The notes under the pieces were generated by a model, which was not told the origin of the DNA, ran no database searches, and was given only the letters and a program-made list of their open reading frames with translations. A stretch of 64,000 nucleotides of DNA from Gnetum montanum (lineage: Eukaryota > Streptophyta > Gnetopsida > Gnetales > Gnetaceae): positions 758,259 to 822,258 of the forward strand of contig MNCI01010074.1 of the NCBI GenBank assembly GCA_015680685.1, in the 5' to 3' direction. Of this stretch, positions 35,811 through 50,800 are shown one piece after another; the stretch's first letter is position 1, and every line of letters starts with the position of its first letter. Both the position numbers and the translations under genes were made by a program.

Positions 35811-38800
35811 TTATGAACGAAGATCAACAACATCGAACTTGAGGCTTGGATTTAAGACAATGTGTGAGCATCGCCTATATACTGGGCTTCCATCATCAGA
35901 ATCCTTGTGAGGGTGGAAACCACGCTGCTGACACTTTCTTAATACCGACATACCCCCTTCTGTCAAATGAAAAATTCCATACCTGCAAAAAATTTCTTAT
36001 GATGATCAAAGAAATACCAATTGCAAACATAATGGTACAGACATAAAACATTAAAAAATGAGAAACCTTTCTGAATCTGTAGGAGCCAAAACAATAGCAG
36101 CTGCTTCCGGTAACATAACCTAAGCAATGAATGATTCAGTATCTAACGTGTCATTAATGATATTCATTATTTTTATATACATAAAATTTCAGATTTTCAT
36201 TAACTGAAAAACTGAACCAAGCAAGGTCACCGCAAAAATGCAGCGTACACGTTACAAAATTAAAATAATGAAAATATAATATACAGTATTCCTATTTATA
36301 TATCAAGCACACTTCCTTATAGAGCATAAGCTGTTGACACAGGAAGTTGAAGCACAAAAAAGCAAGTCCAAAAATGCTTAACAGGAAATGTTGGAGCCAC
36401 CTTTAATTGGCCTTGCCAGAAACTGTTGCCCAAATTTGTTGACAAGGACATATATTGAAATCAAGACTAATCTCATGACAAGCCATCAATGTCCCAAATT
36501 AAAAAGGCTCAAAGGCTTGACATAAGATCCTCAAAAACTTATTTTCCTGGGTTGACAGTTGCATGTTAAGCAATAGCATATCTATTTTTCGAATGATCCA
36601 AATGTAGGAATCTTTATTGTTGAGCCGAATTTTGCCCAAGCACCCTTCAGTTCATAGTGTGCATTTGGAGTATGTTGTCGATATGTGTTTAGAAGATCAA
36701 GAAGGAGCCAAACACCAAGGACTAAAGTCATAGATGATCATATTTACATTACAAAATCATGTACCACAGGTCAAAGCCTTGTAAAATCATTATTTTATTT
36801 TAAAATAATAAAAATCCTACGTAAAATGCCTAGGTATCATTTTTATGAAAAATAAACTGAAATGTACTTAATGGGCGCATGCAATATATAATGGCCACAA
36901 ATGCATCCGAAATTTGTTTTTTATGGAAAATGGGACGAAAACAGACTGGCCCCTATGATATCCTGGCCCAATATTTTGTTTATAAATAAGAATGCCTTGT
37001 ATCTCATTTGAATGATGAAAAATCAGTGAAGAAAGGAGGCCGAAGCCATCCAAAATTTTCTCACAAACTATCTCTTGTTAACATTATCTCACACCTCTCA
37101 AGTTATTTCACACATTTTTCATCCAAAAATCATATTCATCAGAGAGCTAAATTCAACACTTCGTCGCAAATTCTAAGAATTTTGAGATAACTTTGAATGC
37201 TTACATCAAAGATCCTGAATTCTGCATATCAGATGCCAATCTGAAAATCAAGCATTGAACCAAGGCCAAAAAATCTTGCACCCTCTCTAATACCTTTCCT
37301 TAAACATTTCTTTTCTGAATAGATCCATAAATCAGCCCACGGAAGTCGCACAGCCCCCGAGTGCAGCCACCAACAGCAGCTCTCCAACCATGTAAGAGCA
37401 GCCCTAAGCCCAGCCAAGAAATATTATTCAAACCACTTAAAAGCAGCTAAGCTCAGCTCCAAAAGACAAAGGAACTAGTAAAGACTGAACATCACACCTT
37501 TTCCTCTCCAATTTATTCACACATCGAACTTAGTTTAGCAAAAGGTGAAGAGCAAAACCCCCACCATTTATATGTTCAAGGAGATCCCAAGGCTTGGGTA
37601 AAGACTTGTAATCCAAAGTTTATTCAATGGGTAAAGACTAAAGATAAGACGGTCCATTCCCCCCAATATGATTTGGTATGAAGTTCATTTTTTTTTTTTT
37701 TTTGAGAATAATTCATGATGCATTAATTTAAAGAAAAAATAAACGTATGTACAGCGGCAATGAACTCATGCCAAAGCCCGCACAGAACCTTGCCACAGGA
37801 CTGCAACAGAACCACCCTCCTTGTAGAAGAAAAAAGCCCTAGCCAAACGCTGAGCCAAAATTCAGCCAGCCAACTCTAGCTCTACCCAGACACCCCCTGC
37901 ATCACCCTCAAACAAAAATTACCCTTTCAGGTCCCTTGCCAAGCTGGCCCCTGCAATCTTGTCCTCACCCCCCAACATCTTCGCATGCGATGTCTCCAAT
38001 GTTGCCATTTGCTCCGGCATCGTCAAAACCCCCGATGCCGCACCCTAGTTCGCAATCCCATCTAAAACTAGTTGTGCCCCCGACGACACCCTTTGAAGTC
38101 CTAGTAATCCGCAACTCTCCCATTGCTTCCTGTGTGTTTCCACCATCTGTGTGTACTCTGCGCTATGTCGTTCAAACAGGTCCTCCATGAACTGCAAGTC
38201 TCTTACCCATTGAATATCTACCTCCCTTTGAACTACCCCCTGCATCTCCTCCCATCGAGATTGCCACACTACCCTTTCCTCCCTCCTCACCTGCTCCTCC
38301 GTGCACTAACACGCCTCTTCCATTCTGTCTACCGAACGCATATCCAAAGACTACCGCAACCTAGCCAAAACCCCATGCCCCTCAACTCATGCATTGCTAC
38401 TAGATGTTGCATCCCCTCCCATTGTTCCCCATTGCACTACTAGCAGCTAAGGCCTAGACTCCATCCGCCGATGCCTCCTCTTTGATAAACCAGGCCAAGC
38501 TCCACCCTCAACTGCGTTGGAATTTTTGTCTACCCCAACCTCCACAAAGCCAAAATCACCCCCGAATGCCGTTTAGGTTGCCACCATTTTAGTGAGTCCA
38601 AAAAGAAACGAGGGAGGTTAACTCGGATACCATGCCTGACACACCATAGAAACGAAAAATGCACTCCCACAAGTCTGTGAGGGGACCCAGATTGCACAAA
38701 GTACCTATCGACGAACACTGCCACATTTTGCCAAACCCTCGCCAACTTATCCTTGCGAATGTGCCCACTAGCAGTCCATGGAATCACACCCCGAAAGAAC

Positions 38801-41800
38801 TCAGCAGCAAAAATCTAAGTATGGATTGCTGGGGCTATAAGCACCCCTTCTGCCAACACACCCAGCACCTCCTCCAATGTCGTCTCGATAACCCTAATCT
38901 ATCTACCCCTAAATCAAGTTTCATCCCCAACCCAGTTTTCGAAAAAACTATTTGTCGACAGTCCCAGCTCCCCTTCCACGCGCTGGAGCATGCCCTCCCA
39001 TCCCATTCTCTCAATCATTGGCCACAGTTGCATGTCTCCCATGAACTCCGTGATGGCCGATTCAAAGGTTGGTCCCCACCCCATGCCATGACTTGTTTTA
39101 GCCCACAATGAAACTCCAACCCGAACAACCAAAGGAGGCACAAGCTACCTTTGCCCCCAGAAGATTAAATGATTCCTATACTTCCAACCAAACCATAAAA
39201 TAGCCAATGTTTTGGAATCATTGATGATATTTATCAGGGTCCCAATCCCATCCGCCCTCCACACTTCCCGCATGAAATCACACGGATGAATAAAGTGCTC
39301 TATCGTCTCAATTGCCACAATGCAAAGGGGGCAAGTAATGTTGATGTTGATTCCCCGTGCTCTTAAAAGCACCCGCACTGGTCATGCTTTATGCCGAATA
39401 AGCCAACTAAAAGCCTTGATCTTCTCGAGCAATCTCCCCTTCTAGAGCTCATTCCACCCTGCCTTCGACGAGTGCATACTCTTAACCACCTCTGACGGAG
39501 GTTTACCTAGCAGCCCCTTGGGCTCCATTCCTTGCACATGTTGGCAAATATTTTTCCACAAGTGCAAGCTCCTAGAATTAGCCTCCCATCTTCGGTACTT
39601 TGGTTGTAACAATCTCACCCACAACGCTTGTCCCTCCACCTACACCAGGAGTCTATTCACCAAGCACTGCATACCCAACGTGATCTCATCAAGGAAAGTT
39701 AGCAATCCAATTCCCCCTGCTGACCTTGGACGCACCGTCAACTCCAAACAAACCAAGTGGAGTTTCTTTCCTAATTTTCCCCTAGACCAAACAAACTACC
39801 GGATGATTTGATCAGTCTTCTAAACTACTCTGACCAACAGGACAGCCACAAATGCTACATATTTGGCTATAGCCATTAGCACCCTCAAGGCCAGCAACAT
39901 ATTACGCTTCTGAGATAGAAACCTGTTACTCCAATGTGTCATCTTCATTCTCAATCCCTCCACCATCCCCAACCACATACTCCTATGATGCTAATCAAAG
40001 ATTGGCATCCCCAAATAAGAATCATGCGGCTGACCAAGCAAGATGCCCAATACTTGCACAATTCTTGCACTCACTGACCCTGTGGTATTGGCAAAATGCA
40101 ATGCGAACTTTTCCTTGTTAATAGTGAGACCAAGTTCTAACTCCATCCTTCGCAATGCCCTCTTTAACACCTCCACCTGCAACACTATAGCCCTAGAGAA
40201 CAAAATCGTATCATTAGTGTAATGGGCAACAAGGCAGTGGACCCCAACAACCATCAATCCTTGCATCCCTTCGACGGCAACACAATAGGACTATAGCAAG
40301 TCCATACCAAAATGAACAATAGAGGCAATAGCAAGTCCCCCTGCTGCAACCCTCTCTCAAGCGCCTGGAATCCCCACAACCTACCATCAACATCGAAGGA
40401 GTACCTACTGAGACTCTGCATCTAAATACACAGCTTAACAAACTTAGGACTAAAACCCTTAAGGAGCATAATCTCTTGCAAAGCCGCCCAGCTCACAATT
40501 GGTAATGTCTAACTTAATGCATGTGCCCATGAATCCTAACCTCCGCAACAAGTGCAGGATCTCCTGCAACAGCAGGACTTGATCCTGCAAGAAACACCCC
40601 CTAATAAATCCCACCTGATGTTCTCCTACAAGCTTCCCCATTAGCGGCGCCAACCTAAAAACGATCATTTTTGAGAATAATTGTAGCAGCGTGTTACATA
40701 CACCAATGGATTTGAAGTGCACTAGTGCAAACGGATTTAGCACTTTCGGTAGCTGCACAATTTGCAAACAGTTGATTTCTCTATGAACTTGTTGCAAACT
40801 GAGCATCCTATTGAAAGAATCCAACAGGTTTTCCCCCAAGATATCATCAAATTCCCTAAAAAACTCCATAGGCCACCCATCATGCCCCAACACCTTATTC
40901 ATCTGCATTGACCTCAATGTCATGGCCAACTTTGGTCTAGTGAAAGGTTTCATAAGTTGCCGATTGTCATTGCCAGCTATGATCCACTGTACTAGAATTG
41001 AAATTCTCTTTGTATCTCTCCTATGCCATATAATTCCCCAATATGTCTACAGCATTTCACCACCTCCTACCTGGCAATCGTCACGCTAGCAACCACATGA
41101 TGAAGTTTTTGCTTTGTTGTCCCCATACCTTTGGCCATTGCAAAAAAGAAATGGGTGTTCCAATCCCCATCATGTAGCCAGGACACTTGAGCCCACTGTC
41201 GTCAATAAGCTTCCTCCTCTTTGTCCAGCTCTTGCAACTCCCAGAGCAGCTCCTATTCCTCATCAGCAAGGTTAGCCCTAGTATCCTACAGCTCTTGTAC
41301 CTCCTATAACCCAACCTTCAATCACTCCATGTAGGCCCTAAATCCATATTTTTCCTCCAAAGTTTTGGCTTTGATTCTTTGTTTTAGCAACTTCAATCCC
41401 CTTTTCAAAAAATTCCTTGGCTCATGAGCCTTGGAGTAACTCAGCCAGATTTCCTGGACTAGCAGATGCAACCAAGGTTTGTTCAACCATATACATTCAA
41501 ATCTGAAAGGCCTAGGAGCCTGATTCTATCAAGGACCAAGGTGACACAAGATGGATCTATGATCGAATGCCTGTCGCTCCTATCTCGAAACCTGCACATC
41601 CAGCTCCAAAAGTAACCTTGTACTCACCCACACCATGTCAATCCTAGACTGAACTCGACTAGACCCCCATCTTCTATTGCTCTAGGTGAACTTGCAACCT
41701 TCGATTTCCAAGTCTACCAAACTATGGTCCTAAAAAAATTTGATAAACTCCGCACTACCAAGCAAATCTACATTATCCACACCCATCTTTTCCCACAAGT

Positions 41801-44800
41801 ACATATGTTGGTTAATCACCGACTAGAATCCATCTGTCCGCATTTGGGACCACCAATGCCACCCGCTTCAACTCCTGCAACCTCATGCCCTAGAATTGCA
41901 CCCCGTAGACATTAGTTAGCCAAACACGTTCCTAGGTCAGTTGAACCGTCTGGGTCCACTAAGAGTTGTTCACCAAAACCATCAGGAGCTTCGATAGAAT
42001 AGCTTGCCCCTCGGCACATCCCCATAGGGGACATTCAGCAAATTCCAGCCCTCCCACTACATCAAACTCACCTCAGCTGCTTGTAGCTTCATCTTCTACA
42101 AGCACACCACATCGCATCCCTCATTCCGAACCATCATTTTCAAGGTATTTCACTTGTACAGGGTACCCTGACCCCTGCAATTCCAAGACAAGATATTCAA
42201 GGAGAAATAGACATTTGTTTGTGATACACCTCCTTCAAAGTCCTCTACACCCCCAGGTCAATATCCACTTGCGTCATTCTCTTCCTAACCACCAATGCAT
42301 CTGGCTGGCCCACCTTGCCTCCCATCGGGCACTCCACATTGACTCCCAACCTCGATTTAGTCGTAGGCAGGTCCGCAATTTTTGGTTAGGAGGATCCTCT
42401 ACCTAGTGTGATCCAATCCCCCAAAGGGGCCAACTCCATATTATGCACCTCTGGCATGGGTGTCAACGTGCTGCTAGGGGTGCAAGGGGACTACATTACC
42501 TCCCCCTCCACCCTAGACCCCACAACCCCACTCACCAGGTTCCCCCCTTCCGTCAGCACTTTCGTCACCTCTACCACGGGATCCTGCACTAGCTACAATT
42601 CCTTAGCCTTTTTGAGCCGCCCCATTGCTCCTCCGTCAAGCATTGGCCCCTTGAGCCCCACCTTCACCTGGCCCCCCTATGGTGTCATCTTAACAACGTG
42701 CCCTTTTTTCCCAATGAAATTCCACCAACCCTACAGCTTGGGTGGTGGTTCCTTCATCTTGACTCAACAGTCCTTTCTCGAATGTCCCTTTGCACAGGTT
42801 GTACATGCAACTCCAAGCATTTGCTTCTGCCCTTGGTTCACCACCAACAGATTTTCAAACTGAACTCTTATTTGCTCTTCGCCGAAGTTCATGTCCAAAA
42901 TCACGTCACTAACATGATCCTCAAACCCCAACGAACGCCAAACACAAAAACAAGTGTATCCCATCCTATCCATTGACGTGGTGAAGGCGTCAAACTTGAT
43001 AAATTTGCCAAACAAACTGGCCAGCAACTTCAGAAAACTCGACATCCAGAACTCCAAGGGCAAGTCCAAGATTCTGACCCAAACTGATGTCCTATTGCAG
43101 AAATTTGCATCTTAGTGAGCACCTAGCCTCCACAGTGCAAGTGCCAAACCCCAAGCCCCGTAAAACCATGGTTCCTCCAATAGCACACAGTCTCTATCCG
43201 CCTCTGTCTTGAATGGGAATAATAACCTGTCATTAGCAAGACTTCACACCTTGACATCTTCCGACCCCCAGGCCACCTTAGCCCAATGTCAGATGAGATC
43301 CATTTTAGGGCGCACGCCCTCCGACACAAACTTGCCCAACAAACATAGCTTCAGCACTTACAACGCTTCCTCCGGTGGGTTTCCCACCTTAAGCCACATC
43401 ATCCCCCCTTTCAACAAACACGCCTCGAAACCCGCCTCCTCTCCTACCCGCACAATAGGCCCCCTTCTCAGCTCCTTCACAACCCCAGCCATCATATACA
43501 TGTTGTCATGAGTATCACCAAAAGTAACATCAAGCATGCATTCCTATCCTAGTTATTTTCTCGTTGACTTCACTTGTATCCCACCTTTCTCAATATTTAA
43601 AGTCACTTTAACTCTCTTTTGGAATGAGTTTGGACCATGTTAATGTAGAAGATGATAAGATACAATAAGAAAGGATCCCAAAAATGAAGGGCCTAGAACA
43701 AAAAAGGCCTCAAGGCACCCACACAACCACAAAAAGTAAACAAAATGAAGCCTTGGACAAAATGGCTTCACTCACTGGGTGTGCTACATATCCCAATAGC
43801 GGCGGACCAGGTTACTGCACATAGTACCATCAAAAGCATATACAAGGGTAAAAACAAAGGGGTTAAGAAATATACAAGTGTGAGGGGAGAAGTCTCCCCT
43901 AGGGAGAGGTACCCGCAAAACATGCCTAGAATGCCTAATGGTGCCGCTTTTGTAGGAACTAAAGTCATGTGGTAGATTGACAACACAACCATACTTGAGT
44001 GCCTTGAGGCCTCGCACATGATGCTGTTGAGACTTTTTTTAATGTAGAAAGCACACAAATGCGTAAAAATGTGCTATTGAGCATGCTCAAGAAAGATGCA
44101 AATGGACAGACCCCATGAGCATGAAACTGAAATTTTTTCATCTTAAAATTATGTAAACTTTCCAATGTTAGTTTTTCATGTTCGGTGATTTTTCACTTTT
44201 TTTTTTTTTTATTCTCTTTATTTCTTATGTACACACAATGAGACAAGAATTTCATCTTTTACCAAGGTAGGCAGAAAATAATGATAGATTGTGGACACAA
44301 ATATTATCCAGTTAATCATGTGCAAATGAGGCACTTTTATGTGCACTCACATATGTGTTCAGTCAATGGTATATGCATGGTTATGCATGCTCATTTTTAT
44401 CATGTGCAGGCACCATAAGAAAGCAAATATGCAGTTTGCATAACTTGGAGACATTACCAAATTCAACAAAGTATCTCTCAACCAAGTTAGGTACCCTTTG
44501 TAAAAGCTCCAAGCTGCAAGAACATGATCAGGAGATCTGGCCATTCGATGTGTTGTGTAATCATACTTTATAAGGCTAAGCAGGCTTCTAATTTATTTTT
44601 GATCGATAACCCATTTTTTTAATTTTTATATTTTGACTAATAAAAAACATTCATCATGCCTGCATCAATATGAGGGCTGGGTCACATGTGGGGGTTGTCA
44701 GCAGTTATGACCAACCATGTCCATTTGATTGAGATATTTATTAAGCTACAGCATTGCCATGGTACATATCATCATTGATTTCGATCGCTAAACCATGGCC

Positions 44801-47800
44801 ACCAGCCATTACTTAGGTTATTATGCTATAGAGATCAAGGTGGGCTGTAGCCGGGAAACAACCCCGGCCGAATGCGTATGCATGTATGTCAATCTGTTGG
44901 GTATTTATCATCAACAAAGTTACAACGGCCTTATTCTTTGCCACATACCAAGATTGAAAAACAATGCAACAATGCATGTGAAAATGCAAAACCATGGCTA
45001 TTTGGCCACTTTTAGTGCTAGCCATACTATGCATCTAAAGCCACAATATGTGACCAAGCCCTGAGCTGACTGTCAAAGTTAAAGTAGATGAAGGATTTGA
45101 CAATAATTTCCTATGGCCACCTATCTACAATGATATGTTAGCTTAGTGGTAAGAGTTTTGGCTTGCTAACCCCAAGTCACACGTTCGATTCCAACAAGCA
45201 ACACTCAGTTACAGATTTTAAAAAGATTTCCGTAAAAGGAATTCTAAAACTAGTCTGATAGAACCAAAGGGTCTCTGTTTCAGTTTCATAATCAAAACCA
45301 TTTCTTAAAAAGAAAGTATCCTAAAATGGGGTTAAACCTTACGCCTCTCATATAACAATAAATATATATATTTTTTCTATAAATAAATAGAGAAAAACTG
45401 CTAATGAATAGTAAATTTTCTTAAATCAATAGATTGAAAATTTCACATTAACTTGTAAGCATAAGGCACATCTCCAAATATATACAAGCTTTAAAACAAG
45501 TTGAAGTCTACGTATTTAATCACTACAGAACAACACAACATAGAATATAAAGTATTAAGGTCACATGTACAAATGTGGTGCAATACACTTAATTGTGCTT
45601 TAAGAAAAATCTATATGTTCTAACATGGAACCTTGGTTTACAAACCCTTTAAATATTGTGAAACATCTTGACAGTTGATTAAAGATGCAGTTGTGAGAAG
45701 ATTAGTCCTAGCGAATCCTATAATTACATTATAAGAATTTCATGATTTACATCTGTACACCCACACTCAATTTTCTGACAATATAATTTCTTACAGAATG
45801 TGTATAGTAAAATATTTCTATATGAGCTTACAAAAATCAACATTTTATGAAACTATTACAGGCAGAACCAACTAATAGAACTTTGGAGGAGAAAATGAAA
45901 ATTTCAGAATCAATTTTCTTTCAAGGTAAATGAACAAGAAACTAATTTTCACTTGTATATTCTATTAATGCAAAGTTTTGCTTGGAACAATCATTACCTG
46001 ATATGAATACTGTGTGTGAAGATCTACAGATGACATGAAACAAGATTGTGATGGATGAGTCTGCAGAAAAGACAGAAAAGACCTTTATGTCGAGGGAAAA
46101 ATTAGAAGTGGTGCTCAAGAACTTTTTATTAAATTACATGTAATGTCAGATAACTTCACATGGCTTCCTTTCATATGCACCTAGCAAGCAATGTGTACAA
46201 TAGCTCAAAACTGACGCAACATCTATGCATTACAATAACATTCAAAATTAGATAAAATATGCAAATAATGAAGAATCATACACTCAGCCATACACAAAGA
46301 ACTAAAGATTTTTGTAGTCAAGTATTGTACCTTTAATTTCTGCATGTTCATTCAGATTCCATTTTTTGAATGCATAAGGTTTGTAATGAGAATATAAATG
46401 ATGTTCCACCCGGATGCAAGCACCCTTGCCTATGATTCAGGAAGTTTTGCAAGAAATAGCCAAATTATCCAACTCACAACATGAAACCCCTACCCATGGT
46501 GCACGTCCTCAAGGTTTAAAGACACTGCATTTTAAAAGAGAAATTTCTATCCAAGTGCAAACTGATTATGACAGTATCCAATTCCCTTTAGACTTATTAG
46601 AGTATTTAAAGAAGGTGAATGCACTGGATGAATGTGCTGTTAGAGTTTGGTTTTATGTCTCTTGAACAACTCTAATCACCCAAGGATCTTAGTCTATGAG
46701 AAGCTTGACACACATTATGTCATCTTAACAAATTTGTAACTCTTGAAGATATGTATCATTCTTTTTAATCATATTGCTTAGAATTCACAGCAATCATTTC
46801 TAGACTTGCATTGTACTTGACTAGTTCATTACGAACTTATCTTATCTCATGTTTATGAGTCACTATTTGATTCATTGAGATGTACGAAATGCTTCTTCGT
46901 AAGTCTTTTCCTTTACCATTGTACCTTTTGGATGGTCTTCTCTTTTTATTTAAGAAACTAGACCAGGCTATGTATCATAGGGACCTTCTCTTCCTCTTTA
47001 GGAAATTGGATCCTATGTCATAGGGACTGCACATGTCTCTTGCAACACTTTCTTCATAGCTTACAAGTCACTTCTTTAACCTTTTCGTTGTGGTGCTTGG
47101 GTGCTCGTTACAACCTCTATGTTTTCTAATGTCTACTTCATATCTTTGAGTTATTGATTGTCTCAACTTCTTTATTATATATATCATAGTGTTTTTTTTT
47201 TTTTTGAAAAATGATTGAGCGATTTTATTCCAAAAAAATAATGTACAAATGTACACAAGATATCACCGACCAAAGTCGGCTCATCCCATCCATGTGACCA
47301 GTGGTCACCCACACCCTATCCCAAAATCACCCACATGCTAACACAACATTGTCCTCTCACCTTGCCTGATAACCCTCATCCTAGATATGCAATCCATGTT
47401 CCCCAAAGCAGGGTACAAACACATGCACCCCAAACTACCCAAGACTGTAGCACTACTTGCCGTACCCATACTATTGCACCCTACAGTCTCAATGAAACGT
47501 GATCCGGATCCCCGACTCTCAGCCGTGCCCTCCATCTCAACGCCTTGGTGTTGTAGTTCCTACTCCCTGGCAGATGTCCCCTGATACCGCCTTCTTTAGT
47601 ACATGATCATTGGCCTCTGGTGTACAATCAGTACACCCTTGCGCAAAAGTGCCAAAATAATGCCAAGACGCCTCCCCAACCTCCTCCTAGTGTATTTGCT
47701 TCTTAGATACTTTTGATTTATTGATCCATTGATTCTTCTTCAATTCTTCTTCTCTTGTTTCCCATTTGTAACTTGGGTGTTGGTTGATAATAGTTCGTAG

Positions 47801-50800
47801 AAACGTTGTGACTATTCCTAGGTTACAAGTCACACCTTTTTATTATAAATTGATTAAGAGTGGTTACAAATAGTCTTGAGGGATTACGAAACTAATGATT
47901 GTACATTTCTGACTCATATAGTTCAATATGTGCTAGCTGAATGCAATATGGAAATTAAATATATGTTCAAAAAAGAAAATACAGTAGCTAACATGCTAAG
48001 GTGGTCTTAGACCAGCTTTGAAAGAAAAATCAACTGCTCCTCAAGAAGATGCAACTGCAGGACCTGCTTTTTAAGAAAGCAACACGATAGTTAGTTGAAC
48101 AGTTAGGATGTTATGAAGTGAATGACCAAATTATGTGTGCAGTTCATTAAATCTCATTCAGAGCAAAAGGTCATTACATATCCTATATTAAGGAAAGGGT
48201 AACTTGGATATCACTAAAATATGTATCTAACATTGTTATGTTTTGCTTAAAATTGTTATGTTTTGCTTAAACTCTATGAAAGTAGTGTGTTGGCTATACA
48301 TATCCTACAGGTGCAGATAGCCAAATAGTTTCAAGTTCTGACACCCCCACAACCCTTGCATTGAGAAATGTCAGGATGGCAAGAAAGGATTTTCTTCTGA
48401 ATGCTGATACAAATGATTCAGACGAAACAATCTCAAAGGAGTCCTAGAAAATCTTAGATTACTATTATATAGAGTTGCTGTTAATTCCTGAAATCAAGAA
48501 AGAAATTATAGGTAGGCTTATATTGCACAAGAAAAAAATCCTAGGTTATGTAATTGGTAACTATGGCCTTCCCCTAGGTTTTCTAATCCACCAATTATTT
48601 GGAAATCAAGGGGGAAGAAACAGTCTTTCCAGATTATGGATGTGATTAGCAATCCAAGCCCCTGCATCTAAAAGCAAGCAACCCTCTCTTGCATAGCATG
48701 AGCGACATCTTCTAAAGCTGTCAAAGTTCATCCATTTAATAAAAACACAATCACATAAATTACCTGATAGCATACTAATGTCCTACTCAATCTCCTCTTG
48801 CCCCATATTCCCTTCCTCTGATGTAAACATCAATTAAGCGCAGACGCTGGTTTAAGGGTTTTCAATCTCCCTCTTAAATAAAATGGGATTTTCAAGCTCA
48901 AATCCTCAACACAGAAACTAAGATAAAAGAATAAGGGACTTTGATGCAGGTCATGGACTTGATTTGATTGCATCCGGTTCAATACATCAATACACAAGGC
49001 AAGATATAAGATCTGAACAATATGGGTACAAATGGGCTCAATACAAAGTAAGAGATCTATCAAAATTACTACTGAACCTGCCTTCAACTTATAACGCTGC
49101 TGCTGCTGCTCGTAAGAATCCCTTTCGTTTAGCCTTGTCCAATTATTCTTTACACCTCCAAATCACCATGATAGGGCAAGAGAGAAACAGAGATGCCCTA
49201 AGGGCCAAATGGCAATGACGAATCTAATGATTTGTCTCCTCTACCTAGTATACGTTACTTTAATTTATTTTATTTTATGTTGGAATACTAAGCTATGGTG
49301 GGCAAAAGACTTAACTGGTGTTAAACCTGCGTTACTCCCTCCCATAACCCTAATGTGTCTCTATAAAGAAGTCATTCGACCATGCCTGTTACCATATTGC
49401 ATCATTTGCTTTAGGATTCTTGCCCCAGCTTAGCTTCTATCAGCAGTTTCAGGCTTTGGCATCTCAGTTCATCTTAGAAGGCTTCAATCAGACTCCGCCT
49501 ACAAACTTCACTCCCACTCTCAGCTTGTATCTAAAGTTTCGATTGCATGAATTACTTCTAAACCTTTCTAATTATTCTGGTAAGGGTTCTTTTCTATCCT
49601 ACCCTAAGCTACTCCATGATCTATTTTTATTTCTTCTGGTTTTTGCAAGTTCTATTGATTCTTCATTTTTTCTTATGCAAGTATACACTTTTATTTATTT
49701 CTATTAGTTGTTGCTGATTTCTTTTTCATTTTTTCTTATGTTATTTTTGTTGTGTTGGTGACAAACCGAGTTTTCGCAAATTTTGCACTTTGCTATTTTG
49801 TTTGTCCATGTAAAACCCTATAGAAATTGCTTGTTCCTATTGTGAATGTTATCAGTTTTATAAAAATGTGTGTGATCTGCTCAACCTTGCAGAGTGCCTC
49901 ACAAGGCAGCAAGGGTTGCTCGTAGATACATAGATGCCAATTAAAGCAATGGTCTCCAGCCAAGTTTGTAGAGTGCCACATTAGGCAATGAGCAAGGAAA
50001 AACTACTCCACTATACATTATCTAAGGTAGTGGAGGTTCTTAGATGCATGCGAGGTACACTTAGAGGTTCCAGGTTCTTATTTGGGGGATCTGCTTGGCC
50101 ACCAGGCACCAATAAGAGCTGAGCTTTGTGGACCAGTAGTTGTTGAGTGAAAAAAAAGGGTTTGTCAAAGTAAATGCTTTTTTCCAAGTGTGAAGCTATT
50201 GAAATTATTGATTGTCATAACATGTGAAATGCTAATTCAAAATTGTGGTTTATCGACAAATCTGTTTGTTGGAGCCTTGTCACGGCTGTAGGCGGGTATG
50301 GGAAGTTAATCATTAACTGAGACCATTTCATTCCTTTTTTAAATATATCATAATAGATGTATGACAGGATCAGGATGTCCAGGTGCCAAAGGACCATACT
50401 ATTGCAGGAAAGAGTCAACATTAATTGGGATTTTTTTCTAATTTATCTTGGAATTTGATGCAATGCTCAATGAGTTTAGGCAATGGAATTTTGTGTTTTT
50501 TACTGAAATGGTTGTGTTTAAATGTTGAACCTCTAAGATTGGCCATGTCATGTAGTCTCTTTTGTTATGATAGTATATTTGGATAGTTGAATACATCGCT
50601 GTGTTTTGGTTGATCAAGTGTTCACAAGATGGGTTGTTTTTGCAGGTTCATTGTTGTATTTGGAAGATAGGTTGGTCTTTGGGTTCATTGCTGTATTCAC
50701 AAGACAAGTCATTTTTGCAAGTTCATTGTGATATTCACAAGACACATTGTTCTTGCAAGTTTGTTGCTATGTTTGAAAGATAGGTTGTTCTCTTGGAACT

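Larger units (their letters stand above)
37687..43520 (-). mobile_element. L1-type LINE, near full length, decayed, in an AMSH-like intron
   Basis: It runs on the minus strand from about 43520 to a 3' poly(A), seen as a T run at 37690-37706. Both LINE regions are present: ORF1 with a DUF4283-like nucleic-acid domain and zinc knuckle, then ORF2 with endonuclease, reverse transcriptase and zf-RVT. Stops and shifts break both. GC content is higher than in the surrounding DNA. No target duplication was found at the ends, so the 5' limit is approximate. Confidence 0.85.

Noticed and set aside
37936-43511. Many plus-strand open frames of 60-150 residues rich in Pro, Ser and His
   Set aside because: They are antisense shadows of the GC-rich LINE on the minus strand, where endonuclease, reverse transcriptase and zf-RVT motifs are visible.
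45126-45200. tRNA gene
   Set aside because: A and B boxes are present but the acceptor and anticodon stems cannot be formed, and the sequence continues into a SINE body.
46414-46665. A small protein gene in the AMSH-like intron
   Set aside because: 83 residues with no known motif, no splice or promoter support, and lying in intron DNA near repeats.
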